Positions 17,253 to 26,138 of a DNA stretch of 63,523 nt are shown here, one piece after another (position 1 is the first letter of the stretch; the number at the start of each line of letters is the position of its first letter). The stretch is from NCBI GenBank assembly GCA_019418625.1, contig DYBL01000082.1, positions 1 through 63,523 of the forward strand, written 5' to 3'. Both the position numbers and the translations under genes were made by a program. This DNA is from Clostridiales bacterium (GTDB lineage Bacteria > Bacillota > Clostridia > Oscillospirales > Oscillospiraceae). The notes under the pieces are model-generated. The model had not been told where the DNA came from and ran no database searches. It was given only the letters and a program-made list of their open reading frames with translations.

Positions 17253-18315
17253 CGTCTTTCAATATGTGGAGTTTGTGGGTGTCCAGGCACAGCTGCACCT
17301 GGCCGGACCTGGCGCCGGTCAGATCCACATTGGCGTCGTCGATGATGAATACCTCCTCTCCGACGCGCACCCAATAGCGGATCATACGACCCAGGAAGCT
17401 GTAATTTTCAATGGTGCCGGAAAGCGTTGTACCGTCCGGGGCAGTCTCGCCGGGGCGAAGGAGCCGGATGCACTCCGGCCGGACCACCAGGGTGACCTGT
17501 TCCCCGTCCTGGACAGGAGCGTCCTCCACCCGCAGGCACATACCGGCGTGCTCCACGGAAAGGCCGTCCTCTGTGCGGCGGGTGCGGCCTACCAGGAAGT
17601 TCACCGTGCCCACGAAGTCTGCCACGAATCGGTTGGCCGGGCGGAAGTAGATCTCCCAGGGGCTGCCTACCTGCTCGATGCGGCCCTTGCGCATGACGGC
17701 GATGATATCAGACATGGACAAAGCCTCGTCCTGATCGTGGGTGACGTAAATGGTGGTGATGCCCAGCTTGCGCTGGATCTGGCGCAGCTCCGTCCGCACG
17801 TCTACCCGCAGCTTGGCGTCCAGATTGCTGAGGGGTTCGTCCAAAAGCAGGATCTCCTGCCCCATCACCAGCGCCCGGGCAAAGGCCACCCGCTGCTGCT
17901 GTCCGCCGGAGAGCTGCTTGGGGAAGCGGCCGTCAAGGCCCTGGAGATTGAACATTTCCAGCATCTCAGCCACCCGGCGGTCCTTGTCCTCCTTGGGCAT
18001 CTTCTGCAGCTTGAGCCCGTAGGAGATGTTCTCATAGACCGTCATGTGGGGAAAGAGCGCGTACTCCTGGAACACCAGCGGGGTGTTCCGCTTGAAGGGC
18101 GGCAGGCCGTTCATCCGCTTTCCGCCCACCAGCACGTCGCCCTCCTCCGGCTCGGAAAAGCCGGCCAGCTGCCGCATGAGGGTGGTTTTGCCGCAGCCGG
18201 AGGGTCCCAGCAGCGTCACGAAGGCGCCCTTGGGGATTTGCAGGGATACGTGGTCCAGCGCCACGAAATCGTCAAATTTTTTGACAACGTTTTTAAATTC
18301 AATGTAAGCGTCCAT
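17230..18315 (-). CDS. ABC importer ATP-binding protein (PotA/FbpC family)
   Basis: 361 residues. Walker A GPSGCGKTT, Q-loop, signature LSGGQQQR, Walker B ILLLDEPLSN, H-loop VTHDQ, then a C-terminal TOBE domain (about 240-350) typical of importer ATPases for ferric iron, spermidine or 2-aminoethylphosphonate. It energises the double permease encoded 16 bp upstream. Ligand specificity cannot be read from the ATPase. The 3' end overlaps the MBL gene. Confidence 0.93.
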   Translation of the reverse strand: MDAYIEFKNVVKKFDDFVALDHVSLQIPKGAFVTLLGPSGCGKTTLMRQLAGFSEPEEGDVLVGGKRMNGLPPFKRNTPLVFQEYALFPHMTVYENISYGLKLQKMPKEDKDRRVAEMLEMFNLQGLDGRFPKQLSGGQQQRVAFARALVMGQEILLLDEPLSNLDAKLRVDVRTELRQIQRKLGITTIYVTHDQDEALSMSDIIAVMRKGRIEQVGSPWEIYFRPANRFVADFVGTVNFLVGRTRRTEDGLSVEHAGMCLRVEDAPVQDGEQVTLVVRPECIRLLRPGETAPDGTTLSGTIENYSFLGRMIRYWVRVGEEVFIIDDANVDLTGARSGQVQLCLDTHKLHILKDGGMDAAG

Positions 18316-18331
18316 CAGGATCTCCTCCCCT

Positions 18332-19981
18332 TTACAATTCCAGCTTGATGCCCTGTCGGCCCAGGATCCACTGCGCCAGCCGCAGCACGGTAAACGCGAT
18401 GGTGATCAGGACCACGGTGAAGGCCGCAGCTTCGCCCCACTGTCCGCTCTGCACCAGCACCATGACCGAGATGGTGCCCACGGTGGTGGAGGGCGCGTAG
18501 AGGAAGATCACCACGCTCAGGCAGGTGACGGACCGCAGGAAGGAGAGAACGAAGCCGGAGAGGAAGGGCGCTTTCAGCAGAGGGATGATCACGTCCTTGA
18601 AGGAGCGGAAGCTGTTGGCGCCCAGATTCAGGGCTGCGTCCTCCACAGAGGCACCGATCTGCTGCAGACCGGCGGTGGCGGCGCTGTAACAGGTGGGCAG
18701 GTTCCAAAACAGCAGCGCCAGGACCATGATGGCGCTGGTGCCGGTGAGGGACAGCCAGCCGCCGTTGAAGGCCATGACGAAGCCGATGCCCAGGAACATG
18801 CCGGGGATGGCGCCGGGCAGAATGGCCAGAAAGTCCAGGAAGCGGTTGAGCCCCACCTGCTTTTTCTGTACGATGTAGGCCAAGACCATGGCCAGGAAGG
18901 CGGCACCCACAGAGGACAAGAAGGCGTAGCGGATGGAGTTCCAGATCTGCTTGCCCTTCAGGAATACATATTGCAGGTTCTCCCAGGTGAAGGACCAGTC
19001 ATAGCCCCAGGTCTTGGTGAAGGCACCGTAAAAGAGCGTGCCGTAGACCAGCAGGACGAACAGGGAGATCAGCATGGTCAGGGAGAACAGCGTCCACTTG
19101 ACCCATTTGGGAACCGGGAAGGGGTGCAGGGAGATCTCCTTGCCGGTGATGGTGACGTACGACCGGCGCCCCACCCAGAAGCGGTTCACCAGGAACAACG
19201 TTACCGCCGGGATCAGCAGGGCCACCGCCAGAACGGAGGCGGTACTCATATCGTACCAGCCGTTGATCTGCATGTAGGCCTCCGTGGGCAGCAGAGCCAG
19301 GTCACCGCCGATCATGATGGGGTTGCCGAAATCCGTCAGCACATTGATGGCGGCGATCAGGGCGCCGCCGGCCACGCCGGGGCGGCACAGGGGCCAAAAG
19401 ACGTCCCGGAACACCTGCCAGCGGCTGGCGCCCATGTTATAGGCCGCATACTCCAGATTGGTGGAGATGCCACGGATCACGCCGTAGATGACCGAATAGG
19501 CATAGGGGAAAAAGGTGACGGTCTGTACGATCCACAGGCCCAGACGGCCGTAGATGTCCACATGCAGGCCCAGCAGTCCCTTGGTGATGATGCCCTGAAC
19601 ACCAAAAAGCAGGATGTAGCTCAGGGCCACGATGAAAGGCGGAGAGACGATGGGCAAAAGCGTAATAAAGCGAAAGAGCTTTTTGCAGGGAACGTCCAGC
19701 CGGGCGATCACATAGGCAAACAAAAATGCCACAGCTGTGCAGGAGATGGTGGAGATCAGCGTCATGAAGAGGCTGTTTTTGATGGCGGTAAACCAGCGGG
19801 GCCGTTTGAACAGCTCCAGATAGGTTTCCGCGTCCGGGAAGAGAATGACCCGGATCACCGGATATACCACGAAGAGTCCTACAAACAGGATGATGGCAAC
19901 GATGGCCACCAGCAAAAGCGGCTCGTTTTTCAGCCGCTTCATCTCCTTGAACGACTCCCGCGCGGAAGTCCCAACGGCCAT
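18332..19981 (-). CDS. ABC importer permease, two fused BPD_transp_1 domains (FbpB-like)
   Basis: 549 residues from the ATG at 19981 (MAVGTSARESFKEMKRLKNE), AAGGAGG upstream; the frame's further N-terminal extension crosses a terminator hairpin. About 12 membrane helices in two halves, each with an EAA-type loop (EYAAYNMGASRWQVFRDVFW and EDAALNLGANSFRSFKDVII). Fused double permeases are the norm for ferric-iron type importers. It sits between the binding-protein and ATPase genes and is separated from the former by an attenuator hairpin. Confidence 0.92.
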   Translation of the reverse strand: MAVGTSARESFKEMKRLKNEPLLLVAIVAIILFVGLFVVYPVIRVILFPDAETYLELFKRPRWFTAIKNSLFMTLISTISCTAVAFLFAYVIARLDVPCKKLFRFITLLPIVSPPFIVALSYILLFGVQGIITKGLLGLHVDIYGRLGLWIVQTVTFFPYAYSVIYGVIRGISTNLEYAAYNMGASRWQVFRDVFWPLCRPGVAGGALIAAINVLTDFGNPIMIGGDLALLPTEAYMQINGWYDMSTASVLAVALLIPAVTLFLVNRFWVGRRSYVTITGKEISLHPFPVPKWVKWTLFSLTMLISLFVLLVYGTLFYGAFTKTWGYDWSFTWENLQYVFLKGKQIWNSIRYAFLSSVGAAFLAMVLAYIVQKKQVGLNRFLDFLAILPGAIPGMFLGIGFVMAFNGGWLSLTGTSAIMVLALLFWNLPTCYSAATAGLQQIGASVEDAALNLGANSFRSFKDVIIPLLKAPFLSGFVLSFLRSVTCLSVVIFLYAPSTTVGTISVMVLVQSGQWGEAAAFTVVLITIAFTVLRLAQWILGRQGIKLEL

Positions 19982-20015
19982 GGGCGGATACCTCCTTCTT
20001 GTTTTTTCCACGTAC

Positions 20016-20052
20016 GAAAAGTGCCTGCCTGCAGAACAGGCAGGCACTTTTC
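20016..20052 (-). terminator. Attenuating hairpin between binding protein and permease
   Basis: 16-bp stem GAAAAGTGCCTGCCTG with its complement and a 5-nt loop. Placed after the first gene of the operon, it would lower permease/ATPase mRNA relative to binding protein or protect the binding-protein mRNA 3' end. Confidence 0.75.
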
Positions 20053-20063
20053 ACTTGATGGTG

Positions 20064-21122
20064 TCAGGTGCGGTTGGACATGATTTCGGCTTCAAACTTT
20101 TCCAGAACGGCTTCCTTCATGGCGGTGGCCTGGTCACGGTCATAGTCCACCAGATCCACCTCGTCCAGAGCGGGCAGTCCCTCGGGAGCGGCCACATCCG
20201 TGCGGACGGGATAGCGGTAGGAGGTGGCCACGCTCAGCTCCTGGGCCTCCTTGGTCAGCAGCCAGTCCATGAAGATCTTGGCGTTTTCGGTGTTGGGACC
20301 GCCGTTGATGATGGCGGCGCCGCCGATCTCATAAGCGGTCTGCTTGGGGATGATCAGCTTCAGGGGATAGCCTTCCTGCTGGGTCTTGAAGCTGTCATGG
20401 GCCCAGGCGATGGAGGCGATGAATTCGCCGGTGGCAACGGGGCTGATGACGTCGCCGGCACCCTGATAATAGTGATGGACGTTCTTGTCCAGCTCCTTCA
20501 GATACTCCCAGGCGCCGTCCTCACCCAGACGGAAGATCTGGCAGGCGGTGGCGATGTAGGCGCCGCCGGCGGTGGTGGGATTGGACCAAACGAACACGTC
20601 CTTGTAGTTGGGGTCCAGCAGGTCGTCCCAGGTCTCCGGCAGAGCCACGCCCTTGGACGCCAGCTCCGCTTCAAAGCGCTCTTCGTTGATGATGATGCTC
20701 AGAACGCCCATGTACCATCCCTGCCACATGTGGTTGGGATCGTTGAAGCGCTCGTCCAGGTCGTCGTTATTGGGGGAGTCATATTCCAGGAAGGCGCCGG
20801 CCTCCGCCAGGGAGCCGTACAGATCCACGGAGCCGCCCACCAGGAAGTCCGCCTGGGGATTGTCCATCTCCGCCTGCACGCGGGCCACGGCGTCGCCGCC
20901 GCCCAGGGAGATGTACTCGATCTCAATGCCGGTGTCCTTTTTGAACTGCTCGGCAATGGCGATGGTGTTGTCTTCGTTCAGCGCGGAGTAGACGATCAGT
21001 TTGCCGCCGGTTTCGGAACCGCCTTCCTCACCGGAGGGGGTGCCTTCCTCACTGGAGCCGCAGCCGGCCAGAAGGGAAAGGCACATGAGTGCTGCAAGAG
21101 CCATGCTGAAGAACTTTTTCAT
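20064..21122 (-). CDS. ABC importer solute-binding lipoprotein (ferric iron/AEP type)
   Basis: 352 residues from the ATG at 21122 (AAGGAG 9 nt upstream). Lipoprotein signal peptide with lipobox LLAGC, Ser/Gly/Glu-rich linker, then a periplasmic binding protein type 2 fold: LIVYSALNEDNTIAIAEQFK, AEMDNPQADFLVGG, PETWDDLLDPNYKD and NGGPNTENAKIFMDWLLTKE are typical of the FbpA/AfuA/PotD-like cluster. No obvious paired ferric-binding tyrosines could be verified by eye, so the ligand may be iron, a phosphonate or a phosphorylated sugar. The divergent LacI-SBP regulator argues for an organic ligand. Confidence 0.9.
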   Translation of the reverse strand: MKKFFSMALAALMCLSLLAGCGSSEEGTPSGEEGGSETGGKLIVYSALNEDNTIAIAEQFKKDTGIEIEYISLGGGDAVARVQAEMDNPQADFLVGGSVDLYGSLAEAGAFLEYDSPNNDDLDERFNDPNHMWQGWYMGVLSIIINEERFEAELASKGVALPETWDDLLDPNYKDVFVWSNPTTAGGAYIATACQIFRLGEDGAWEYLKELDKNVHHYYQGAGDVISPVATGEFIASIAWAHDSFKTQQEGYPLKLIIPKQTAYEIGGAAIINGGPNTENAKIFMDWLLTKEAQELSVATSYRYPVRTDVAAPEGLPALDEVDLVDYDRDQATAMKEAVLEKFEAEIMSNRT

Positions 21123-21182
21123 AGGTGACATCTCCTTTTCATTCAATTACCCCTTGTGGGACGCGACAGGGATGGTCCCTTT

Positions 21183-21218
21183 TAACGTTACGGTATCACT
21201 AAAATTGGAACGTGTCAA
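21183..21218 (-). promoter_or_regulatory. Promoter and palindromic operator of the ABC importer operon
   Basis: On the minus strand, TTGACA (21213-21218), 17 bp, a poor -10 TACCGT (21190-21195). The palindrome TAACGTTA (21183-21190) sits at the -10/start region and is the core shape of LacI-family operators. A likely target for the divergently encoded LacI-SBP regulator. Confidence 0.5.
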
Positions 21219-21390
21219 TTTGTTTTTCGCAGATTTTACATAGATCCTCTGCAATTTTTACAAAATGAATAGAAAAGATCCACGGAAACTATACAAAACC
21301 AACAGCGGCGCGGATGGGCGCTTGGCCTTGCCAGCGGCTGTGCGAAATAGTAAAATAAATACGAAGTTCATGGTGCAGGGAGGCGGTAGA

Positions 21391-23580
21391 ATGCCCACGA
21401 TCAAAGATATCGCCCGGGAAGCTGGGGTTTCCCATGGCACGGTTTCCAATGTGATCAACGGCCGCGGCAATGTCAGTGTGGAAAAAATTCGCCTGGTCTG
21501 GCAGGCGGCGGAGAAGCTGGGATACAAGGTGAATGCCAAAGCCCAGAGCCTGCGTCAGGGCAAGGACCGGACCATCGCCGTGCTGCTGCCGGGCATCGAG
21601 GATATTCGGTATGCCACCATGTACGAGGTGTTTCAAAGCGAGTTCGTGCAGCGGGGGTATGCTGTGCAGCTCTTCTCCACCCATTCCATAGAAACCACGG
21701 AGCTGGCCATGCTGTCCGATGCGCTGAACGCCCGTGTCAGCGCCGTGATCACCAGCTCCTGCCTGGCGGATGCGGTGGACCGGTATCGGGCGGAGACCCC
21801 GGCTCTTCCGCTGGTGTTTTTGCAGCGGACCGGCTGCGCCTATACAGATGTGATGTGCGCCGGGTTTGATCCGGAGCGGGCCGGGCGGGAGATCGGGCAG
21901 TACCTCCGGCAGCACTGCGCCGGCCGGGCGGGCCTTTTTATGGAGACTACGCCCGTGACGGATGCCGCCTTGTTCCTGAAGGGATTCCGGACGGTCTATC
22001 CCGCGGAGGACCCCTCCGTCCAGGTCATCGGCTGTCCGAATCACCAGATCGACTTGCGGGCTTTTGAATTTTTTGATCCGGACACCGCGTATGACTATAT
22101 CGCCTGCACGGATGTGCGGCGGGAGGCGGCGCTGCGGGCGGCATCCGCTTATGCCAGCCGCCAGCCCTGCCCCCGGCTGATCACCCAGTCCATCCGCTCC
22201 GCTGTCACGGATCCCGGCGCGCTGGTCTATGAGCTGGACTACAAGCGGCTGGCGCACCGGATCGTCAAGACCCTCTGCAGCCGCCTGGATAAGCAGACCC
22301 CGCTCCCGGCCCAGCTCCATATGAAAAACGACGGGTTCCGTACCCCTGTTTCCGTGCCGGTGCTGTCCGAGCAGTGCCTGCGGATGCTGACCATGGCCTC
22401 CCCCTCCACGGAGGCGCTTTCCCACCTGCTGCCGCACCTGGAAAAGAGCGCGGGCATTCACCTGGAACTGACGGTCCTTCCGTCCTTGCGGGATGTTTAT
22501 GATGTGCTTCAGACGCCTTCCCGCAGCCGCTATGATCTGATCCGCATGGATGTGGCCTGGATGGATGAGCTGGCCGAGCGCTTGTTCCGCCCGCTGGACC
22601 AGATCCCCTTTGACTGGGACGGCCTGCTGGCAAAGGTCATTCCGGAGCTGGGGGAGAACTATACGGTCTCCCACGGCACGCGCTATTGCGTGCCCTATGA
22701 CCCCAGTACGCAGCTGATGTTTTACCGCCGGGACCTGTTCACCGACCCCACCTATAAGCGGATGTACTTTGAGGCCTACCGCAAGGAGCTGAAGGTCCCG
22801 GAGAGCTTTGGAGAATACAACCGCATTGCCGGATTCTTCACCCGCAGCCGCAATCCGGCCTCTCCCATCCAGTATGGTTCCGCCGTTGCCGGGGGAAACG
22901 TGGTCACGAGCCCCAGTGAGTTTATGCCGCGCCTTTTTGAGGCGGGGGGCGACCTGCTGGACAGCCGCGGGCGGATCACCATTTATACGCCGCAGGCCCT
23001 TTCGGCACTGAAAAACTACCAGGAAACGTATTCCTGCTCGGACCGCATCGTGCACGATGTTTGGAAGAACGTGCTGGAGGGATTTGCCGACGGGTCAGCC
23101 GCCATGACGGTGGTGTTTATCAACTACGCCTCCCACATCCTGAATTCCAAGATGTCCAGCATCGCCGGAAAGCTGGGATTCGCGCCGGTCCCCGGCGGAG
23201 TGCCCCTGCTGGGCGGCGGCGTGGTGGGCATTACACGGGACTGCACCCACCCGGAGACCGCCTGTGCCTTCCTGTCCTGGCTGTATTCGGATCTGGTGGC
23301 CCCGGTCTTTACTACCCTGGGCGGCCTTTCCCCGTGCCGCTCCGCTTATGGGAATCGGGACATCAACGAGCGGTATCCCTGGCTCTCCACGGCACGCCGC
23401 AGCTTTCCCAGTGCCCGCCGGCGGGGGAACAGCAGCTATTACAGCAACTTCAGTGAGCTCCAGATGGAAAACATCATCGCCTCCAGTGTGCGCCAGGCGC
23501 TCCTCGGCGTGATCGGCGCCGAAGATGCCTTGCGGCAGGCCCAGGCGGACTGCGAGGCCCATTTTCAGCCCAACAGATAG
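21391..23580 (+). CDS. LacI-type regulator fused to an ABC solute-binding-protein domain
   Basis: 729 residues from the ATG at 21391 (GGGAGG 7 nt upstream; frame open 42 codons further but without a ribosome site). Order: LacI helix-turn-helix (1-48, MPTIKDIAREAGVSHGTVSN), type 1 periplasmic-binding-like sensor (about 60-340), then a complete extracellular-type solute-binding domain (about 345-729, with ELTVLPSLRDVYDVLQT, WMDELAERLFRPLDQIP and SWLYSDLVAPVFTTLGGLSP). There is no signal peptide, so the binding domain works in the cytosol as a second ligand sensor. It is divergent from the importer operon and most likely regulates it. Confidence 0.9.
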   Translation: MPTIKDIAREAGVSHGTVSNVINGRGNVSVEKIRLVWQAAEKLGYKVNAKAQSLRQGKDRTIAVLLPGIEDIRYATMYEVFQSEFVQRGYAVQLFSTHSIETTELAMLSDALNARVSAVITSSCLADAVDRYRAETPALPLVFLQRTGCAYTDVMCAGFDPERAGREIGQYLRQHCAGRAGLFMETTPVTDAALFLKGFRTVYPAEDPSVQVIGCPNHQIDLRAFEFFDPDTAYDYIACTDVRREAALRAASAYASRQPCPRLITQSIRSAVTDPGALVYELDYKRLAHRIVKTLCSRLDKQTPLPAQLHMKNDGFRTPVSVPVLSEQCLRMLTMASPSTEALSHLLPHLEKSAGIHLELTVLPSLRDVYDVLQTPSRSRYDLIRMDVAWMDELAERLFRPLDQIPFDWDGLLAKVIPELGENYTVSHGTRYCVPYDPSTQLMFYRRDLFTDPTYKRMYFEAYRKELKVPESFGEYNRIAGFFTRSRNPASPIQYGSAVAGGNVVTSPSEFMPRLFEAGGDLLDSRGRITIYTPQALSALKNYQETYSCSDRIVHDVWKNVLEGFADGSAAMTVVFINYASHILNSKMSSIAGKLGFAPVPGGVPLLGGGVVGITRDCTHPETACAFLSWLYSDLVAPVFTTLGGLSPCRSAYGNRDINERYPWLSTARRSFPSARRRGNSSYYSNFSELQMENIIASSVRQALLGVIGAEDALRQAQADCEAHFQPNR

Positions 23581-23644
23581 GGCCCGGCGGAAAAACGAAG
23601 GGCGCATAGGCCGGCGTTTCCGGCCCGGCCGGGAAGATCCCTGC

Positions 23645-23681
23645 AAAAAAAGGAGCCGCTTTTAAAAGCGGCTCCTTTTTT
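23645..23681. terminator. Bidirectional terminator
   Basis: Near-perfect palindrome AAAAAAAGGAGCCGCTTTT and its complement, with A-run and T-run ends, between the LacI-SBP gene and the convergent lipoprotein gene. Confidence 0.92.
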
Positions 23682-23714
23682 GTCGATGCAAGCCGGCGGC
23701 TGCGCCGGAGGTTT

Positions 23715-24146
23715 TCATTGGTACAGCTTGGGGATGCGGAAGCTCTGTTCCCCATTGGCCTCGTCGGTCACGGTGCCGGCGGGGAAGAGGATCACAGGAT
23801 TGCCCTCCTCGTCCACCTGGAAGGCGGTGGTCTCATCAATGGCCACGTAGTCGGTCAGGGGGGCGTTGTCCTCAATGGGATAGTAGCGCACGTCCGGGTC
23901 CTTTTCCATGCGGTTGCCCATCTGCATGGTGATGGTCTCCGTGAGATAGGAGACGTAATCCTCGCCCAGCAGATCTTCCAGGGTGGGCTCTTCCGAAGTC
24001 TCCTGCGCCGCGGGAGGCGTTTGCTCCTGCGCGGGCGGGACGCTTTCTTCCTGCCCATCGGCGGCAGATGCGGCACAGCCGGAGAGCAGCAGCGCACAGA
24101 GCGAAAGCACCAGCAGCGCAAACAGCGGATAGCGATTCTTCTTCAT
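23715..24146 (-). CDS. Lipoprotein with RsiV C-terminal-like (DUF3298-like) domain
   Basis: 143 residues. Lipobox LLSGC after a hydrophobic signal, then a Glu/Pro/Gln-rich linker (about 28-55) and a small domain whose end (VAIDETTAFQVDEEGNPVIL ... FRIPKLYQ) resembles the C-terminal domain of RsiV-type anti-sigma factors, which bind lysozyme-like ligands. Placed just after the two-component operon; the promoter region carries CATCAT direct repeats also found before the response regulator gene. Probably a surface sensor or effector of that system. Confidence 0.75.
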   Translation of the reverse strand: MKKNRYPLFALLVLSLCALLLSGCAASAADGQEESVPPAQEQTPPAAQETSEEPTLEDLLGEDYVSYLTETITMQMGNRMEKDPDVRYYPIEDNAPLTDYVAIDETTAFQVDEEGNPVILFPAGTVTDEANGEQSFRIPKLYQ

Positions 24147-24208
24147 AACGGATACCTCCTTTTTGTGCTTGGGCCCGCCGTTGGGGCCCGTTCCCTTTTG
24201 GTATCTTT

Positions 24209-24264
24209 ACTATAAGGTCCCCTTGCCGCAAAGTGGCCGCATAAAGGCATCATTGCTGCATCAT
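24209..24264 (-). promoter_or_regulatory. Lipoprotein promoter with candidate response-regulator site
   Basis: Two CATCAT hexamers 11 bp apart (24248-24253, 24259-24264; ATGATG on the minus strand), then a poor -35 and TATAGT (24209-24214) as the -10. The same arrangement recurs at 26835-26851. An 11-bp direct repeat just upstream of a weak -35 fits an activator site of an OmpR-family regulator. Confidence 0.5.
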
Positions 24265-24995
24265 TGTGCGCTGGGACTGTCCTGGGCGTCGCCGGCGGGA
24301 AAAACGCCCAGCGGCTCCACACAGAGCCGCCCGGTGTCGCGCTCTGTCCGTGCGGTGTACAGCACGCCGTCCGTTTGCGTCAGCTCCCACACGGCATCGC
24401 TGCGGGGCCGAGACTCCAGACCCAGCCCATCCAAAAATCGCTGGCCCAGTACGGCGGCGGAGGGCAGCGAATCCCGGACGGAGCGCAGGGAGCAGTCGAT
24501 CCACAGCGGCAGCCCGGTTTCCTGGTCAATTACCAGCCACAGGTCATCCTGTCCGGCGGCCCTGCCCTGGAGATACAGCAGCCCGGCGGACAGCGCGCCG
24601 TCAGACTGGACATAGACGGCCCGGGTCCCGCTCAGATATTCCAGGCTGTCCCGGTCAAAGTCCTCCGGCAGGACGCCCCAGGCAAGAAGAAAGTCCACGC
24701 TTTGGAGCAGTGCGGCTTCTGCCTGCTCCGCCTCCGGCTCTCCCGGGGAGGGGAGAGGCTGGGTGGTGGAATAGACCGCAAGGTCCGGGTAGCGGATGGC
24801 GCGGACCAGCAGCGCCAGCTTTTGTGCCAATGTGGCCTCCCGAATGGTCAGCTCCTCCTCCGCCAAAAGCTCGGTATGGATGGTCCCCAGAGTCTGCCGG
24901 TCCCGCAGGGCGGAGATCTGCGGCGGCAGCAGCAGGGCCGCAAGCACCACCAGACCGGTCACTGCCGGCAATGCCCAGGCTTTTGCACGCTTCAA
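24261..24995 (-). CDS. Membrane-anchored exported protein of two-component operon
   Basis: 244 residues. One N-terminal helix (residues 8-26, ALPAVTGLVVLAALLLPP) without a lipobox, then an extracytoplasmic domain (EEELTIREATLAQKLALLVR ... DLWLVIDQETGLPLWIDCSL). Its start overlaps the kinase stop by 4 bp (ATGA), so it is translated with the two-component system. No recognised family. A ligand-binding accessory of the kinase is plausible, particularly because the kinase itself seems to lack most of a sensor domain. Confidence 0.75.
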   Translation of the reverse strand: MKRAKAWALPAVTGLVVLAALLLPPQISALRDRQTLGTIHTELLAEEELTIREATLAQKLALLVRAIRYPDLAVYSTTQPLPSPGEPEAEQAEAALLQSVDFLLAWGVLPEDFDRDSLEYLSGTRAVYVQSDGALSAGLLYLQGRAAGQDDLWLVIDQETGLPLWIDCSLRSVRDSLPSAAVLGQRFLDGLGLESRPRSDAVWELTQTDGVLYTARTERDTGRLCVEPLGVFPAGDAQDSPSAQ

Positions 24996-26134
24996 TGGCC
25001 CGCACCTCCTTTCAAAAAGACCCGTGCCCGGGTCCCGCGGCCGGGCTCGCTTTCAAATTCCAGCGCAGCGCCGTGGAGCGTCACGATCCGCTGGCATACG
25101 GTCAGTCCCAGACCGGCGCCGCCCTGGGCTCTGGAGCGGGATTTGTCCGCCATGTAAAAGGGCTCCGTGATCCATCTCAGATCTTCCGGCGCGATGCCCC
25201 GGCCGTCATCCGTGACGCAGATGGTGTATCCGTCCTCCGAGGAAGAACCCTCCAACAGGATATGTCCGCCCCGGGAGACGGCCTTGCGGGCGTTGTCCAA
25301 AAGATTCAGACACACGGACGCCATCAGGTCCGGCTCTATGAGCGCCGTGCCCGGCTGGGCGCGGACCTCCAGACAGACGCCGTCCCGCTCCAGTGCCGGA
25401 CGCAGTACGCCGGCGGCGCGGTTTAGGAAAGCGGACATTTCCGTCTCCCGCAGGGCCACTCCGTCCTTTTCCAGCACGAACATGTCCAATAGCTTCCGGG
25501 AGAGGTTTTCCAGCCGGCGTCCCTCCCGGAAAATGTACCCGGCGCCCTCCCGCACCAGCTCCGGGTCCTCCGGCCGTGCCAGCAGCAGCTCCCCGTAGCC
25601 GATGATGGCCGTCAGGGGCGTTTTGGTCTCGTGGGCGAAGCTGTGGAGAAACTCCTCCTGGCGGCGGGCGTGGTCTGTCAGCTCGGCTACATGGCGCTCC
25701 AGCTGCGCGGCCATCTGGTTGAAGTCCCGGCCCAGGCGGGCGATCTCGTCATCCCCCCGGACCTCCACCCGCCGCTCCAGCGCGCCGCCGGCTACCTGGC
25801 GGGCCGCCTCGGAAAGCCGTCCCAGGGGCCGGGTCATCCAGGCGCTCAGGGCCAGGACGGCTCCCTCGCCGTCGCTGAGGAGGAAGCGCACGCTGTCCCG
25901 GCTTTCGGAGGCCTCCCCGGCAAGGCGTGCCGCCTCCTCCTGGGTGAAGGTGCGGGAAAACTGCATCTGCCGCAGCAGCGTGCGCCGCAGGAGGGTATTT
26001 TCCGTGGTCACCAGCTCCGCCTGGGCGTCCAGTCCGGCGCGGAACTGTCCGTCGATGAGCACAAAGCCGCCGATGGAGCAGGCCAGGGCCGTGATGGTCA
26101 CCATGCTGCAAAACAGCTTCCAGAAAAGGCGCAT
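24992..26134 (-). CDS. Sensor histidine kinase with shortened sensor region
   Basis: 380 residues. N-terminal membrane helix (about 4-28), a short extracytoplasmic stretch, HAMP (about 100-150, TRPLGRLSEAARQVAGGALE), dimerisation/phospho-acceptor domain with the H-box FAHETKTPL (His at about 167), and HATPase_c with NLLDNA, DDGRGI and GGAGLGL. Only about eight hydrophobic residues (AVLALSAW, near base 25850) stand where a second membrane helix should join sensor to HAMP, so an internal in-frame deletion of sensor plus helix is likely. Topology is therefore uncertain. Starts 4 bp after the regulator gene. Confidence 0.88.
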   Translation of the reverse strand: MRLFWKLFCSMVTITALACSIGGFVLIDGQFRAGLDAQAELVTTENTLLRRTLLRQMQFSRTFTQEEAARLAGEASESRDSVRFLLSDGEGAVLALSAWMTRPLGRLSEAARQVAGGALERRVEVRGDDEIARLGRDFNQMAAQLERHVAELTDHARRQEEFLHSFAHETKTPLTAIIGYGELLLARPEDPELVREGAGYIFREGRRLENLSRKLLDMFVLEKDGVALRETEMSAFLNRAAGVLRPALERDGVCLEVRAQPGTALIEPDLMASVCLNLLDNARKAVSRGGHILLEGSSSEDGYTICVTDDGRGIAPEDLRWITEPFYMADKSRSRAQGGAGLGLTVCQRIVTLHGAALEFESEPGRGTRARVFLKGGAGH

Positions 26135-26138
26135 CCCC

